Shown here piece after piece: positions 27,356 through 35,556 of a stretch of 64,000 nucleotides of DNA. Under the pieces are notes generated by a model. It saw only the letters and a list, made by a program, of their open reading frames with translations, searched no databases and was not told where the DNA came from. Location of the stretch: contig NZ_CP080590.1 in the NCBI RefSeq assembly GCF_019504385.1, positions 1,530,001 to 1,594,000 on the forward strand, in the 5' to 3' direction. The position numbers were made by a program, and so were the translations under genes. Within the stretch, counting starts at the first letter, position 1. Each line of letters opens with the position of its first letter. This stretch comes from Devosia salina (lineage in GTDB: Bacteria; Pseudomonadota; Alphaproteobacteria; Rhizobiales; Devosiaceae).

Positions 27356-28771
27356 ATGCAGAAGTTCACACCGGATCCGAAGAGATGGGCCGCTCTGGCA
27401 TTGCTGTGTGCCGCCCAATTCATCGTCATCCTCGACACCTCCATCATCGGCGTGGCGCTGCCCGCTATCCAGGCCGACCTCGGCTTTTCCGCCAGCGGTC
27501 TGAGCTGGATCTTCAACGCCTATGTCATCGCCTTTGGCGGCCTGTTGCTGCTCGGCGGACGGTTGAGCGACCTGTTCGGCGCCCGCCGTATCTTCACCAC
27601 CGGCTTTGTCATCCTGACCGCCGCTTCCCTCCTTGCCGGCCTCGCCACAAGCCAGGAAATCCTGCTAGCAGGCCGCGCCCTGCAAGGAATCGGTGCGGCC
27701 CTGATTGCACCATCGGCCCTTACCATCGTCATGCGCCTCTTCGGGCACAATGGTGCCGAACTGGGCAAGGCCTTCGGTTTCTGGGGTGCTGCCGCTGCAG
27801 CCGGTGGCTCCGCCGGTGTCTTCCTCGGCGGCGTGATCACCGAGTGGATGGCCTGGCCTTGGACCTTCCTCATCAATGTGCCGCTTGGCCTGATCGTGCT
27901 GGCCTCCATCCCGGCCGTTCTGCGCAAGTCCGAACAGGCACGCGGCAAGGTTGACTGGTTCGGCGCGATTACTGTCACCGGTGCGTTGGTGTCGCTGGTC
28001 TATGCCATTGTCACCATCGAGACGGCCGGCCTTGGCTCGCCGCTGATCCTGTCGCTGCTCGGCATTTCGCTGGCGCTCTTCGTGATCTTCCTGGTCGCCC
28101 AGCGCGTTCGCCGCGAACCGCTGCTGCCCCTCGGTATCTTCAAGGCGCCGAACCTGGCCGCCGGCAATCTGGTCATGGCCCTTCTGGGTGCGGCCTGGAT
28201 CCCGCTGTGGTTCTTCCTCAATCTATATTTGCAGCAGATCCTCGGTCTCTCCGCCCTCGCCAGTGGCCTTGCGCTCCTGCCGATGACGGTTCTGATCATG
28301 ATCGTGATGGTGGGCTTCTCCGGCAAGCTGATCGGCCGCTTCGGACCGAAGACCAATCTTATCCTCGGCCTGATGCTGATGGGGGCGTCCCTCATCCTCT
28401 TCGCTAACCTGCCGCTGGATGGATCATACGTGATCAACGTTCTGCCGGCTTCCCTGCTGGCGGCACTGGGCATGGCCCTGGCCTATATCCCGGCCACCAT
28501 GTCGGGCATGGCAGGCGCCAAGCCTGAGGAAACCGGTCTGGCCTCGGGCCTCATCAACACCACCTACCAGATTGGCTCGGCCATTGGTCTTGCCGTCATG
28601 GTGGTGATCTCCACCGCCGGCTTCGGCCATGGCAGCGCTGGCCCGGCAGAAATGCTTCAGGGCTTCCAGGCGGCGTTCCAGGGCGCAGGTGTCGTTGCAG
28701 CCGTTGCTGCTCTGGCAACACTCCTCCTCATTCGCGGCGGCGCCGCCCAGCGGGAGGTGCCGGTGGGCTAA
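27356..28771 (+). CDS. MFS transporter, DHA2 (EmrB/QacA-like) family
   Basis: Proton-driven exporter of 471 residues with about 14 hydrophobic helices. Family marks are LDTSIIGVALPAIQADLGFS in helix 1, GGRLSDLFGARRIF after helix 2 and GRALQGIGAALIAPSAL in helix 4. Members usually export drugs or other hydrophobic compounds, not copper. Its own CueR-type box ties it to copper, so its natural substrate may be a copper-binding small molecule or a toxic metabolite formed under copper stress; this is inference. Likely operon with the short DUF1127-like gene and the WrbA-like gene. Confidence 0.93.
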   Translation: MQKFTPDPKRWAALALLCAAQFIVILDTSIIGVALPAIQADLGFSASGLSWIFNAYVIAFGGLLLLGGRLSDLFGARRIFTTGFVILTAASLLAGLATSQEILLAGRALQGIGAALIAPSALTIVMRLFGHNGAELGKAFGFWGAAAAAGGSAGVFLGGVITEWMAWPWTFLINVPLGLIVLASIPAVLRKSEQARGKVDWFGAITVTGALVSLVYAIVTIETAGLGSPLILSLLGISLALFVIFLVAQRVRREPLLPLGIFKAPNLAAGNLVMALLGAAWIPLWFFLNLYLQQILGLSALASGLALLPMTVLIMIVMVGFSGKLIGRFGPKTNLILGLMLMGASLILFANLPLDGSYVINVLPASLLAALGMALAYIPATMSGMAGAKPEETGLASGLINTTYQIGSAIGLAVMVVISTAGFGHGSAGPAEMLQGFQAAFQGAGVVAAVAALATLLLIRGGAAQREVPVG

Positions 28772-28818
28772 ACCCCAGGCGTGGCGGGCTTGGGCTCGCC
28801 ACGTCCCGGCAGATCATC

Positions 28819-28989
28819 ATGTTCGAAGATTTCACTCATTATGTGGAGCCGCCGAAACCAACCCGTCGATGGTTCCGCTGGCGTGCCTGGTTCAGCCTAA
28901 AACCAAGGCACCCGGCTCCCAACCCTCATCTCCTCAAAGACATCGGGCTCGACGGGCTCGGAACTCTCTCGGAAAGATCAAGCAAATGA
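28819..28989 (+). CDS. Short DUF1127-like protein
   Basis: 56 residues, arginine- and tryptophan-rich (RRWFRWRAWF), ending with LLKDIGLDGLG, which resembles the conserved C-terminal LxDIGL motif of DUF1127. The DUF1127 region usually starts the protein and binds RNA or small partners in alphaproteobacteria. The stop codon overlaps the start of the following gene (ATGA), which supports that it is translated. No clear ribosome site is seen just upstream. Confidence 0.6.
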   Translation: MFEDFTHYVEPPKPTRRWFRWRAWFSLKPRHPAPNPHLLKDIGLDGLGTLSERSSK

Positions 28990-29596
28990 CACGCGTACTC
29001 GTTCTCTACTACTCGGCCTGGGGCCATATAGAATCCATGGCTCATGCCGTCGCTGAAGGCGCCAGCCAGGCGGGAGCATCCGTCTCCATTCGCCGCGTGC
29101 CGGAGATTGTGCCTTTGTCGGCGGCCGAAAGGGACGGCCACCTGATAGACCAGTCGGCACCGCTCGCTTGCATCGATGAGCTTGCAGACTTCGACGCCAT
29201 TATTATCGGCACGCCCACCCGTTTCGGCTCCATGGCTGCCCCAATGCGGGCATTCCTAGAACGGGCTGGCGGACTTTGGTCTCGCAATGCGCTCGTTGGA
29301 AAAGTCAGCGCAATTTTCACCACCTCGGGCACCCAGCACGGTGGTCAGGAGACCACAATTCTGACGGCGATGCCGACGCTGTTCCATCTTGGAATGATCA
29401 TTGTTGGCCTCCCCTACACCTTTGAGGGTCAAGCCGGGCTGGAGGAAGTCAAGGGGGCAGCCCTTACGGCGCCGGAGCGATCGTCGGCAGCGATGGCGAA
29501 CGGATGCCAACCGCCGCCGAACTGGCCGGAGCTCGCTTCCAGGGCCATCACGTAGCTACCCTGGCCTCGCGGCTCGCTCACAAATTAGCGGCTTGA
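28986..29596 (+). pseudogene. wrbA: WrbA-type NAD(P)H:quinone oxidoreductase, frameshifted near the 3' end
   Basis: The frame from ATG 28986 encodes a flavodoxin-like protein: VLVLYYSAWGHIESMA, IGTPTRFGSMAAPMRAFLE, TTSGTQHGGQETTIL and HLGMIIVGLPYTFEGQAGL. After LEEVKG the WrbA ending (GSPYGAGAIVGSDGER, ELAGARFQGHHVATLAS) continues in another frame to a TGA at 29596. The switch is in a run of five G at 29453-29457; six G would restore one frame of about 203 codons. In the current sequence translation ends at 29555 with unrelated residues. WrbA makes two-electron reductions of quinones and would limit copper-driven redox cycling. A homopolymer sequencing error is a real alternative. Confidence 0.85.
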
Positions 29597-29650
29597 TCCC
29601 GTTGGCGGAGATGATGTCTCCGCCAATCCTGCTTGCACGACGATAGGGCA

Positions 29651-29681
29651 TTGACCTGCCCAGCGTTGGAAGGCCGATGAC
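29651..29681 (+). promoter_or_regulatory. CueR-type promoter/operator of the glutaredoxin-reductase operon
   Basis: TTGACC at 29651-29656, 19 bp spacer with ACCTGCCCAGCGTTGGAAGGC (29654-29674), GATGAC as -10, 28 bases before the glutaredoxin ATG. Confidence 0.82.
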
Positions 29682-29708
29682 AGACAACACCATCCCAAGA
29701 GGTGCAAA

Positions 29709-29981
29709 ATGCAGACGTCATCTTCCACAACCATCGAAATTTACACGACCCCGACTTGCCCGGACTGCCGGCAGCTCAAGGCGTGGTTCGATCAGCTTGG
29801 CATCCCCTTCGAGGAACACGACCTTGCCCGCCCTGGCGTGGCCGAGCAGGCCAAGGCACGAACCGGTGTGCGGGTCGCACCCATCACAGTGGTCGGGACC
29901 AAGGTCTATTACGGTACCCATGACACACAGCGCGCTCGGTTGCGTCAGGATTGGCCCGGCCTGTTCGGGAACGGACGATGA
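29709..29981 (+). CDS. Glutaredoxin-like protein
   Basis: 90 residues with a thioredoxin fold: EIYTTPTCPDCRQLKAWFDQ carries the redox motif CPDC, and VRVAPITVVGTKVYYG carries the cis-Pro loop. It resembles NrdH or mycoredoxin-type proteins. Its stop overlaps the start of the flavin reductase gene by 4 nt, and a CueR-type box precedes it. A job in repairing thiols oxidised or blocked by copper is a reasonable inference. Confidence 0.88.
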   Translation: MQTSSSTTIEIYTTPTCPDCRQLKAWFDQLGIPFEEHDLARPGVAEQAKARTGVRVAPITVVGTKVYYGTHDTQRARLRQDWPGLFGNGR

Positions 29982-30952
29982 CAACTCTCCGTCTTCCCCA
30001 GTGCCAATCACGCATCGAAATGACCGAAGGGCAAACTGTGCTCGAGGCCGCACTCCAGGCGAATGTGCCGTTTCCCCATAGCTGTCGGTCCGGTCGGTGC
30101 GGCGCATGCAAGTCCCAACTCCTCTCGGGCGAGGTGATGATGCTGCAGCATTCGCCATTCGCGCTCGACGCTTCGGAGAGGACGGCTGGCAACATCCTGG
30201 CCTGCCGCGCCGTGCCGCTGACGGACGTTGCCGTCGCCTGGCGCAATGAACAGGTCGTCGTCGGTGCGCAGGCCCGGATCGTCGCGCTCCATACCATGGC
30301 GCCCGATATCTATCGGCTGGTCCTACGCCCCGATGAACCGATTGCCTTTTCACCCGGTCAGTTTTTCGAAATCGAACTGGCGCCCGGCATCACCCGCAGC
30401 TACTCGGTAGCCAGCGAGCAAGGGGCACTCGATCTGGAGTTCCACATTCGCGCCATAGCCGGTGGACGCGCTTCCGGCATTCTTGTTAGGGAGCGTGAGC
30501 TGGGCGACGTTGTCCGCGTTTCCGGGCCGTTCGGAACTGCCATTGGCGATGACCAGGCCTCGGGACCAATCCTTGCGATTGCCGCCTCGACAGGCCACGC
30601 ACCGGTCCAGTCGATATTGATCTCAAACGACGGCCGGCGCGTGCATCTTGTCTCCTTTGCGCGTCAGCACGACGGCTTCTATCTCAACGGCCTCTTCACC
30701 CGCGCGGCCGAGGCGGACACCCGCTTCACCTACCAAGCGATCACGACCGGAGCCGTCGCAAGGGGCAAATCGGCATCGCCTTTGGCAGAGGCGATACACC
30801 AGCTCGATTGCAGCTTGCTCTCAGGGCAGGTCTACATCGCCGGGCCGTCGGGCTTTGTTGACGCGGCGGCGGCACTGGTCTCGGCCCGGCACTGCCTCAC
30901 CGGCGCCATCCTTACCGACAGGTTCGAATTGAGCGCCGCCGCGGCTTCTTGA
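29978..30952 (+). CDS. 2Fe-2S ferredoxin / FAD-NAD(P)H reductase fusion
   Basis: 324 residues. Residues about 1-90 form a plant-type ferredoxin domain with CRSGRCGACKSQLLSGEV plus a later Cys in ILACRA (four ligands). Then an FAD-binding domain (FSPGQFFEIELAPGITRSYSVAS) and an NAD-binding domain (ILAIAASTGHAPVQSIL) follow. This is the order of ring-hydroxylating dioxygenase reductases and CDP-6-deoxyglucoseen reductases. No oxygenase lies nearby. The overlap with the glutaredoxin gene and the shared copper box suggest it supplies electrons to a stress-related partner, possibly the glutaredoxin. Confidence 0.9.
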   Translation: MTTLRLPQCQSRIEMTEGQTVLEAALQANVPFPHSCRSGRCGACKSQLLSGEVMMLQHSPFALDASERTAGNILACRAVPLTDVAVAWRNEQVVVGAQARIVALHTMAPDIYRLVLRPDEPIAFSPGQFFEIELAPGITRSYSVASEQGALDLEFHIRAIAGGRASGILVRERELGDVVRVSGPFGTAIGDDQASGPILAIAASTGHAPVQSILISNDGRRVHLVSFARQHDGFYLNGLFTRAAEADTRFTYQAITTGAVARGKSASPLAEAIHQLDCSLLSGQVYIAGPSGFVDAAAALVSARHCLTGAILTDRFELSAAAAS

Positions 30953-30966
30953 CTGAGGGAGCGAAT

Positions 30967-30993
30967 GGATCGGCGAAAATCATCCGCCGATCC
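30967..30993. terminator. Hairpin between convergent units
   Basis: Perfect 9 bp stem GGATCGGCG/CGCCGATCC with a 9-base loop between the stops of the reductase and the DUF305 gene. Without a strong T-run, but well placed to end both transcripts. Confidence 0.6.
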
Positions 30994-30999
30994 AAATCC

Positions 31000-31866
31000 T
31001 TAGGGACAGCGAAGGTAGCCCATGTAACCGGCCTGCAATTGGTCAGCGATCGCCAGTTCCATGATAACCTCGGGCAAGTCCTGGTCAGTGAGTTCTTCAA
31101 TCGCCTGGCCGTCTTTGCCCGCAAGGGTGAGGCTAAGGTCGCCCGAAGCAAACGAACCCATATTGTCGCTCCCGATCCGCACGACATCGCCAGACAACTT
31201 CAGCGCCGCGAAGGTGCCCGCATCACCAGGTCCGATTGCCAGCGCCGGTTTGCTGTCTTCTGTGTACAGGAAGGTGCACTGTGACCCGGCGGGCAGGGCC
31301 GCTGAGATCTCTTCCGGGCTCAGAAACTCTGGATCGAGCACAGTAACTTCGGCGCTTGCCAGGGCAGCAGCGATGCTGTCGACCATTGGCGCAGGCGTTG
31401 TTGGATTGGCCGGCTGTTTGCCATCTTCGGCGATCGACGCCAGCAAGTACTTCATCTCCGAAATTTCCTTGTCCTGGGCATAAATGATCTCGTCGGCCAG
31501 CTTGCGCACCCGGCCGTCTTCGATACCCGCCCGCGACGAGGTCATGATGGCGATGGAGTGGTGCGGAATCATCGCACTCATATAGTCGCTGTCGTCGACC
31601 GTGACCTGGCTGCGCACCAGCCAAAGCGACAATCCGAAAACCACAGCCGCACCCGCAAAGATGGCAACGTTGAGCGCCTTGTTCTTATACATGGAGAGCA
31701 TGAAGGCCAGCATGATGATGGCCATTGCTCCACCCATCACCAATGCCATCCAGGCCCGCGTCTCCGACCAGAAGACGTGGCTGAAGAGATAGGTATTGAG
31801 GTACATCAGACCGAACATCACGACGGTTGACGTGGCGATCATCAGGAAAAAGCGGCCGTATTTCAT
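31000..31866 (-). CDS. DUF305 membrane-anchored protein
   Basis: 288 residues. Three hydrophobic segments at the N-terminus (FFLMIATSTVVMFGLMYLN, MALVMGGAMAIIMLAFML, VAIFAGAAVVFGLSLWLV) precede a DUF305 region with MIPHHSIAIMTSSRAG and AQDKEISEMKYLL, a ferritin-like helical fold with His and Met residues common in copper islands. A further domain of about 130 residues lies behind (EFLSPEEISAALPAGSQCTF to the end). The ATG at 31866 has AGGA nine bases upstream. Cue-type dyad 32-51 bp upstream. The last domain is not recognised. Confidence 0.85.
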   Translation of the reverse strand: MKYGRFFLMIATSTVVMFGLMYLNTYLFSHVFWSETRAWMALVMGGAMAIIMLAFMLSMYKNKALNVAIFAGAAVVFGLSLWLVRSQVTVDDSDYMSAMIPHHSIAIMTSSRAGIEDGRVRKLADEIIYAQDKEISEMKYLLASIAEDGKQPANPTTPAPMVDSIAAALASAEVTVLDPEFLSPEEISAALPAGSQCTFLYTEDSKPALAIGPGDAGTFAALKLSGDVVRIGSDNMGSFASGDLSLTLAGKDGQAIEELTDQDLPEVIMELAIADQLQAGYMGYLRCP

Positions 31867-31897
31867 CGGTTCCTCCATCATTGTCCGATGGGAAATG

Positions 31898-31917
31898 ACC
31901 TTTCCACGTGGGAAGGT
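31898..31917. promoter_or_regulatory. CueR-type operator between the DUF305 and glutaredoxin-MauE genes
   Basis: ACCTTTCCACGTGGGAAGGT is the most symmetrical box of the set (20 bp). On the forward strand ATGACC and CACGAC frame it at 19 bp spacing; leftward GCAACC and TTTCCC do the same. It may serve one or both divergent genes. The -35 elements are poorer than at the other boxes. Confidence 0.7.
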
Positions 31918-32033
31918 TGCACGACCGCGCAATTTTACTATGTGCCCAGGGAAAAATCGGAACTTCCTGGTCCCCCAGGCACTCATTCATTGTCGAACAC
32001 TGAGCGTCGACGGCGATTGAAGGAGGGCGCATT

Positions 32034-32807
32034 ATGTCCCAACAGCAAACTGCAGGACCACGGTCCGCTTCTCTCTACCGAATGGTTATGCCGTCCCACA
32101 TTTGCCCGTACGGCCTGAAGTCGAAGGATCTCCTTGAGCGGGCGGGCTATACGGTGGAGGACCATCACCTCAAATCCAGGGAAGAAACTAACGCGTTCAA
32201 GCGCGAACACCAGGTCGAAACTACGCCGCAGACATTTATCAACGGGTCCAGGATTGGTGGTCATGATGATCTACGGCGCTTCCTCGGAAAGCCGGTCGCC
32301 GACCCCAACGCCACCAGTTATCGACCGGTCATCGTGTTGTTCGCACTCACGGCCTTCACCGCCGTCGCCGCCAGCTATGCAGCCTATGGAACGCCTTTCG
32401 TGGTGCGCACTGTGGAATGGTTCATCAGCTTCTCAATGGTCGCCCTCGCTCTCCTGAAGCTTCAGGATGTCGAACAGTTCAGCACGATGTTTCTCAACTA
32501 CGACCTGCTTGGGCGGCGATGGGTGCCCTACAGCTATATTTACCCTTATGCCGAGGCCCTTGCCGGGCTCCTGATGATAGCCGGGGCGCTCATCTGGCTC
32601 TCGGTTCCTGTTGCGCTCTTCATCGGTACCGTGGGAGCGGCGTCTGTTTACAAGGCGGTCTATATCGACCGGCGTGAACTCAAATGCGCCTGTGTTGGCG
32701 GCTCGAGCAATGTGCCACTCGGGTTCGTGTCGCTCACGGAAAATCTGATGATGGTCGCAATGGCTCTATGGATGCTCGTTTCAAGAGCTCTGCTTTCGGC
32801 GGCCTAA
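32034..32807 (+). CDS. Glutaredoxin domain fused to a MauE/DoxX-like membrane domain
   Basis: 257 residues. Residues about 12-85 form a glutaredoxin-like domain with redox motif CPYG in SHICPYGLKSKDLLERAG and cis-Pro loop TTPQTFINGSRIGGHDDL. From about residue 98, four hydrophobic helices follow (VIVLFALTAFTAVAASYAA, VEWFISFSMVALALLKL and others) as in MauE. A CACVGG motif sits in the last loop. Such fusions are thought to move electrons or disulphides across the inner membrane. Being beside a copper operator, it may support reduction of periplasmic copper proteins. The family link is confident; the job is inference. Confidence 0.85.
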   Translation: MSQQQTAGPRSASLYRMVMPSHICPYGLKSKDLLERAGYTVEDHHLKSREETNAFKREHQVETTPQTFINGSRIGGHDDLRRFLGKPVADPNATSYRPVIVLFALTAFTAVAASYAAYGTPFVVRTVEWFISFSMVALALLKLQDVEQFSTMFLNYDLLGRRWVPYSYIYPYAEALAGLLMIAGALIWLSVPVALFIGTVGAASVYKAVYIDRRELKCACVGGSSNVPLGFVSLTENLMMVAMALWMLVSRALLSAA

Positions 32808-33188
32808 ACAATGGTCCGCTATCTGGCCCGCGCACTCCGGAACAGGACCGACCGCAAACGGCCCCGCTAAAGGCGCTGGCGTGGAATTGTGGGGCAGGGG
32901 GCTTCCATAACCCGCCGGGCAGGTGGGCGCCCTCATTTCGGCGGTTCAGGCGAGTTTTTCGGTTGCCTGAAAGCGGTCGGTCAACTCGTGGTTATGACGA
33001 CGGGGTTCCCAGTGCGCCCCAGGCGCTACACCGTAGTCTAGGCAACGGGCGGATATCGGTAGCAAATCCGTTTCCCAAAAGACAAAGACCCCCTCGGTAG
33101 GGCCGGCGAGACAAACTTGCTGGCGCGCAGCCAGGCCTGATGTGTCGGCGCGCCAAGGCCGTGGTGTAGCGGCCCTGGCGCAGATCAC
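32808..33188 (+). repeat. Gap holding dispersed intergenic repeat copy B
   Basis: No gene is visible in these 380 bases. At about 32890-32937 lies the second copy of the element described at 13738: TGGGGCAG, then GGCTTCCATAACCCGCCGGG, and further on AGCGGTCGGTC. The remainder shows nothing I can name. Confidence 0.5.
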
Positions 33189-34343
33189 TTACGGCAGTGG
33201 GGCTTCAGTGCCCGACATGGCGAGGACAGGCTCCGGCAGGCGCAGGCCCTGCACTTCTATCGCGGCCACGGCCGCGTTCAGTTCGTTCAACTCGTCGGCG
33301 GTGAACTCGACGCTGGTCGCGCCGACATTCTCGATCATGTGCGCCATTTGCGTCGTGCCCGGAATGGGTACGATCCAGGGCCGCTGGGCCATCAGCCAGG
33401 CCAGTGCAATCTGTCCCGGTGCGGCCAGCTTGCGCTCGGCCCAGTCGCGAGCAATCTCGACCATTTGAAGATTGTTGTGCAGGTTTTCTGGCGAGAAGCG
33501 GCCCTCGGCGCCGCGGATATCGCCTTCGGCAAACCGGGTGTTTTCATCGATGGCGCCCGTCATGAAGCCAACGCCAAGGGGGCTCCACGGCACGAAACCA
33601 ATGCCCAGTTCTTCGCAGGTCGCCAGGACCTCATTTTCGGGTCCGCGCCAGAGCATGGAATATTCGCTCTGAACGGCAGCCAGCGGCTGTTCGGCATGGG
33701 CGCGGCGCAGCGTATTGAGCCCCATCTCGCACATGCCCCAGTTCAGCACCTTGCCTTCCGCCATCAAGTCCTTGATGGCACCGGCCACTTCCTCGATCGG
33801 CACTTCAGGATCGACGCGATGCTGGTACAGCAGGTCAATGCGATCGGTGTTGAGGCGCTTGAGCATGTTGTCGACAACCACTTTGATGTGGTCGGGTCGA
33901 CTGTTGTAACCCGGCAAGCGCCCACCTGTTTCCTGGTCGATGTTCCAGCCGAACTTGGTTGCGATGACGATGTCATCCCGGAAACCTTCCACCGCCTCAC
34001 CCAGGATGCGTTCCACTTCCCACGGTCCATAGGCTTCGGCCGCGTCGAAGAAGGTCACGCCCCGTTCATGGGCAGCCCTGATGATGTCGTGCATCTGCGA
34101 GCGCGTGGGGATAGTCGTCTGATAGGTCCGGCTCATATTCTGCACACCCAGGCCCACGGCGGACACTTCGAGCGACCCGAGCATGCGGTGTGGAATATCG
34201 CCAGCCGCAACGCCACTCGCGGGGGTCGCCGAGGGTGTCTCCGTTTGAGCGTAGGCCGTACCGACCAGAGGAACTGCGGCCAGGGCGCCGGCAGCGGCCA
34301 ACAGGCCCCGGCGGCTGATGCCGGATGATTCATTGGTAGCCAT
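33189..34343 (-). CDS. Tat-exported aldo/keto reductase
   Basis: 384 residues with a twin-arginine signal (GISRRGLLAAAGALAAVP) followed by the AKR barrel: VSAVGLGVQNMS, the Asp-Tyr pair in FFDAAEAYGP, the Lys in VIATKFGW, the His in LLYQHRVDPEVP and VPIPGTTQ near the C-terminus. Secreted AKRs of this type are common in Rhizobiales; the substrate is unknown. It is the last gene in a leftward row of three AKR genes, 120 bp after the next. Confidence 0.9.
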   Translation of the reverse strand: MATNESSGISRRGLLAAAGALAAVPLVGTAYAQTETPSATPASGVAAGDIPHRMLGSLEVSAVGLGVQNMSRTYQTTIPTRSQMHDIIRAAHERGVTFFDAAEAYGPWEVERILGEAVEGFRDDIVIATKFGWNIDQETGGRLPGYNSRPDHIKVVVDNMLKRLNTDRIDLLYQHRVDPEVPIEEVAGAIKDLMAEGKVLNWGMCEMGLNTLRRAHAEQPLAAVQSEYSMLWRGPENEVLATCEELGIGFVPWSPLGVGFMTGAIDENTRFAEGDIRGAEGRFSPENLHNNLQMVEIARDWAERKLAAPGQIALAWLMAQRPWIVPIPGTTQMAHMIENVGATSVEFTADELNELNAAVAAIEVQGLRLPEPVLAMSGTEAPLP

Positions 34344-34463
34344 GTGCATTCTCCATGCTCTGAGGGAAGATCGAACCGCTACCCGGTGGGCAGTCGTTCG
34401 CTATCGCCGATCCCGCATGCGCGACGCCCCGGCGTTGATATCGTCGTCGATGGTGTAAGGCCC

Positions 34464-35453
34464 TTAGCGGCCGGCCATTGCCTTATTTTCGGGCGGATAA
34501 CGGTCGCCCCGCATTTGGACGCCGGCGAGTGCTGTCTCGATGGCGTTAAGGTCATCGTCGCCCAGTTCGATGTCGGCGGCGCCGATATTCTCTTCCACCC
34601 GGTGCAGCTTGGTGGTGCCGGGAATGGGTGCGATCCAGGGCTTCTGCGCAAGCAGCCAGGACAGAGTAACCTGCGCAGCGGTCACCTGCTTGCTTTTGGC
34701 AACGGAATTGATGATGTCGACAAAGACCTGGTTGGCCCGGCGGTTTTCCTCGGCGAAGCGCGGCTGCTTGCTCCTGAAATCGTCGGCGCCGAACGTCTGG
34801 TCGGCAGAGACGGTGCCGGTCAGGAAGCCCTTGCCCAGGGGCGCGAAGGGGACGAAGCCAATCCCAAGCTCTTCGAGCAGGGGAATGATGTCCTTCTCGG
34901 GTTCGCGGTACCACAGGGAATATTCGCTCTGCAGCGCGCTCACCGGCTGCACCGCATGGGCGCGCCGGATGGACTGGGCACCGGCTTCCGACATGCCGAA
35001 ATGACGAACCTTGCCCGCCGCGATCAGGTCCTTGATTGTGCCGGCAACGTCTTCCACCGGCGTGTCAGGATCGACGCGATGCTGATAGTAGAGGTCGATA
35101 TAGTCCGTCTGGAGACGCTTGAGCGAGCCTTCGATCACCGTGCGAATATGATCGGGTCTGCTGACCGGCTTGCGGGCAAAGCCGCCACTGCCTTCGATGT
35201 CAAAGCCGAACTTGGTCGCTATCACCACCTTGTCACGCATGGGGCGGAGCGCCTCGCCGACAAGTTCCTCATTGGCATAGGGGCCATAGACTTCCGCAGT
35301 GTCGAAAAAGGTCATCCCGCAGTCGAAGGCGGCCCGGATCAGCGCTATAGCCTCGCTGCGATCCATCGGGGCGCCAAAGGCGGCGCTCATGCCCATGCAG
35401 CCCAGGCCGATGGCAGAGACCTCGAGTCCCTGGCCGAGCGTTCTTTTCTTCAT
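34464..35453 (-). CDS. Cytoplasmic aldo/keto reductase
   Basis: 329 residues from ATG 35453, with AGGAG about 8 nt upstream. It starts MKKRTLGQGLEVSAIGLGCM and has the catalytic Asp and Tyr in FFDTAEVYGPY, Lys in VIATKFGF and His in LYYQHRVDPDTP, as in the AKR11/AKR13 type (YdbC/IolS-like). It is clearly related to the exported copy just downstream, suggesting duplication. NADPH dependence and substrate are not visible. Likely in one unit with the other two AKR genes, possibly governed by the LysR gene at 39103. Confidence 0.92.
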   Translation of the reverse strand: MKKRTLGQGLEVSAIGLGCMGMSAAFGAPMDRSEAIALIRAAFDCGMTFFDTAEVYGPYANEELVGEALRPMRDKVVIATKFGFDIEGSGGFARKPVSRPDHIRTVIEGSLKRLQTDYIDLYYQHRVDPDTPVEDVAGTIKDLIAAGKVRHFGMSEAGAQSIRRAHAVQPVSALQSEYSLWYREPEKDIIPLLEELGIGFVPFAPLGKGFLTGTVSADQTFGADDFRSKQPRFAEENRRANQVFVDIINSVAKSKQVTAAQVTLSWLLAQKPWIAPIPGTTKLHRVEENIGAADIELGDDDLNAIETALAGVQMRGDRYPPENKAMAGR

Positions 35454-35556
35454 GGTATGCTCCTGACGTTTGATTGGGTGGATGTTCACCGCCTGCGAGG
35501 GCGGGTCGAGCCGCAGATGCGGCTCAACCGTCCTGGGTGCCGGGTGATAATCCCGG

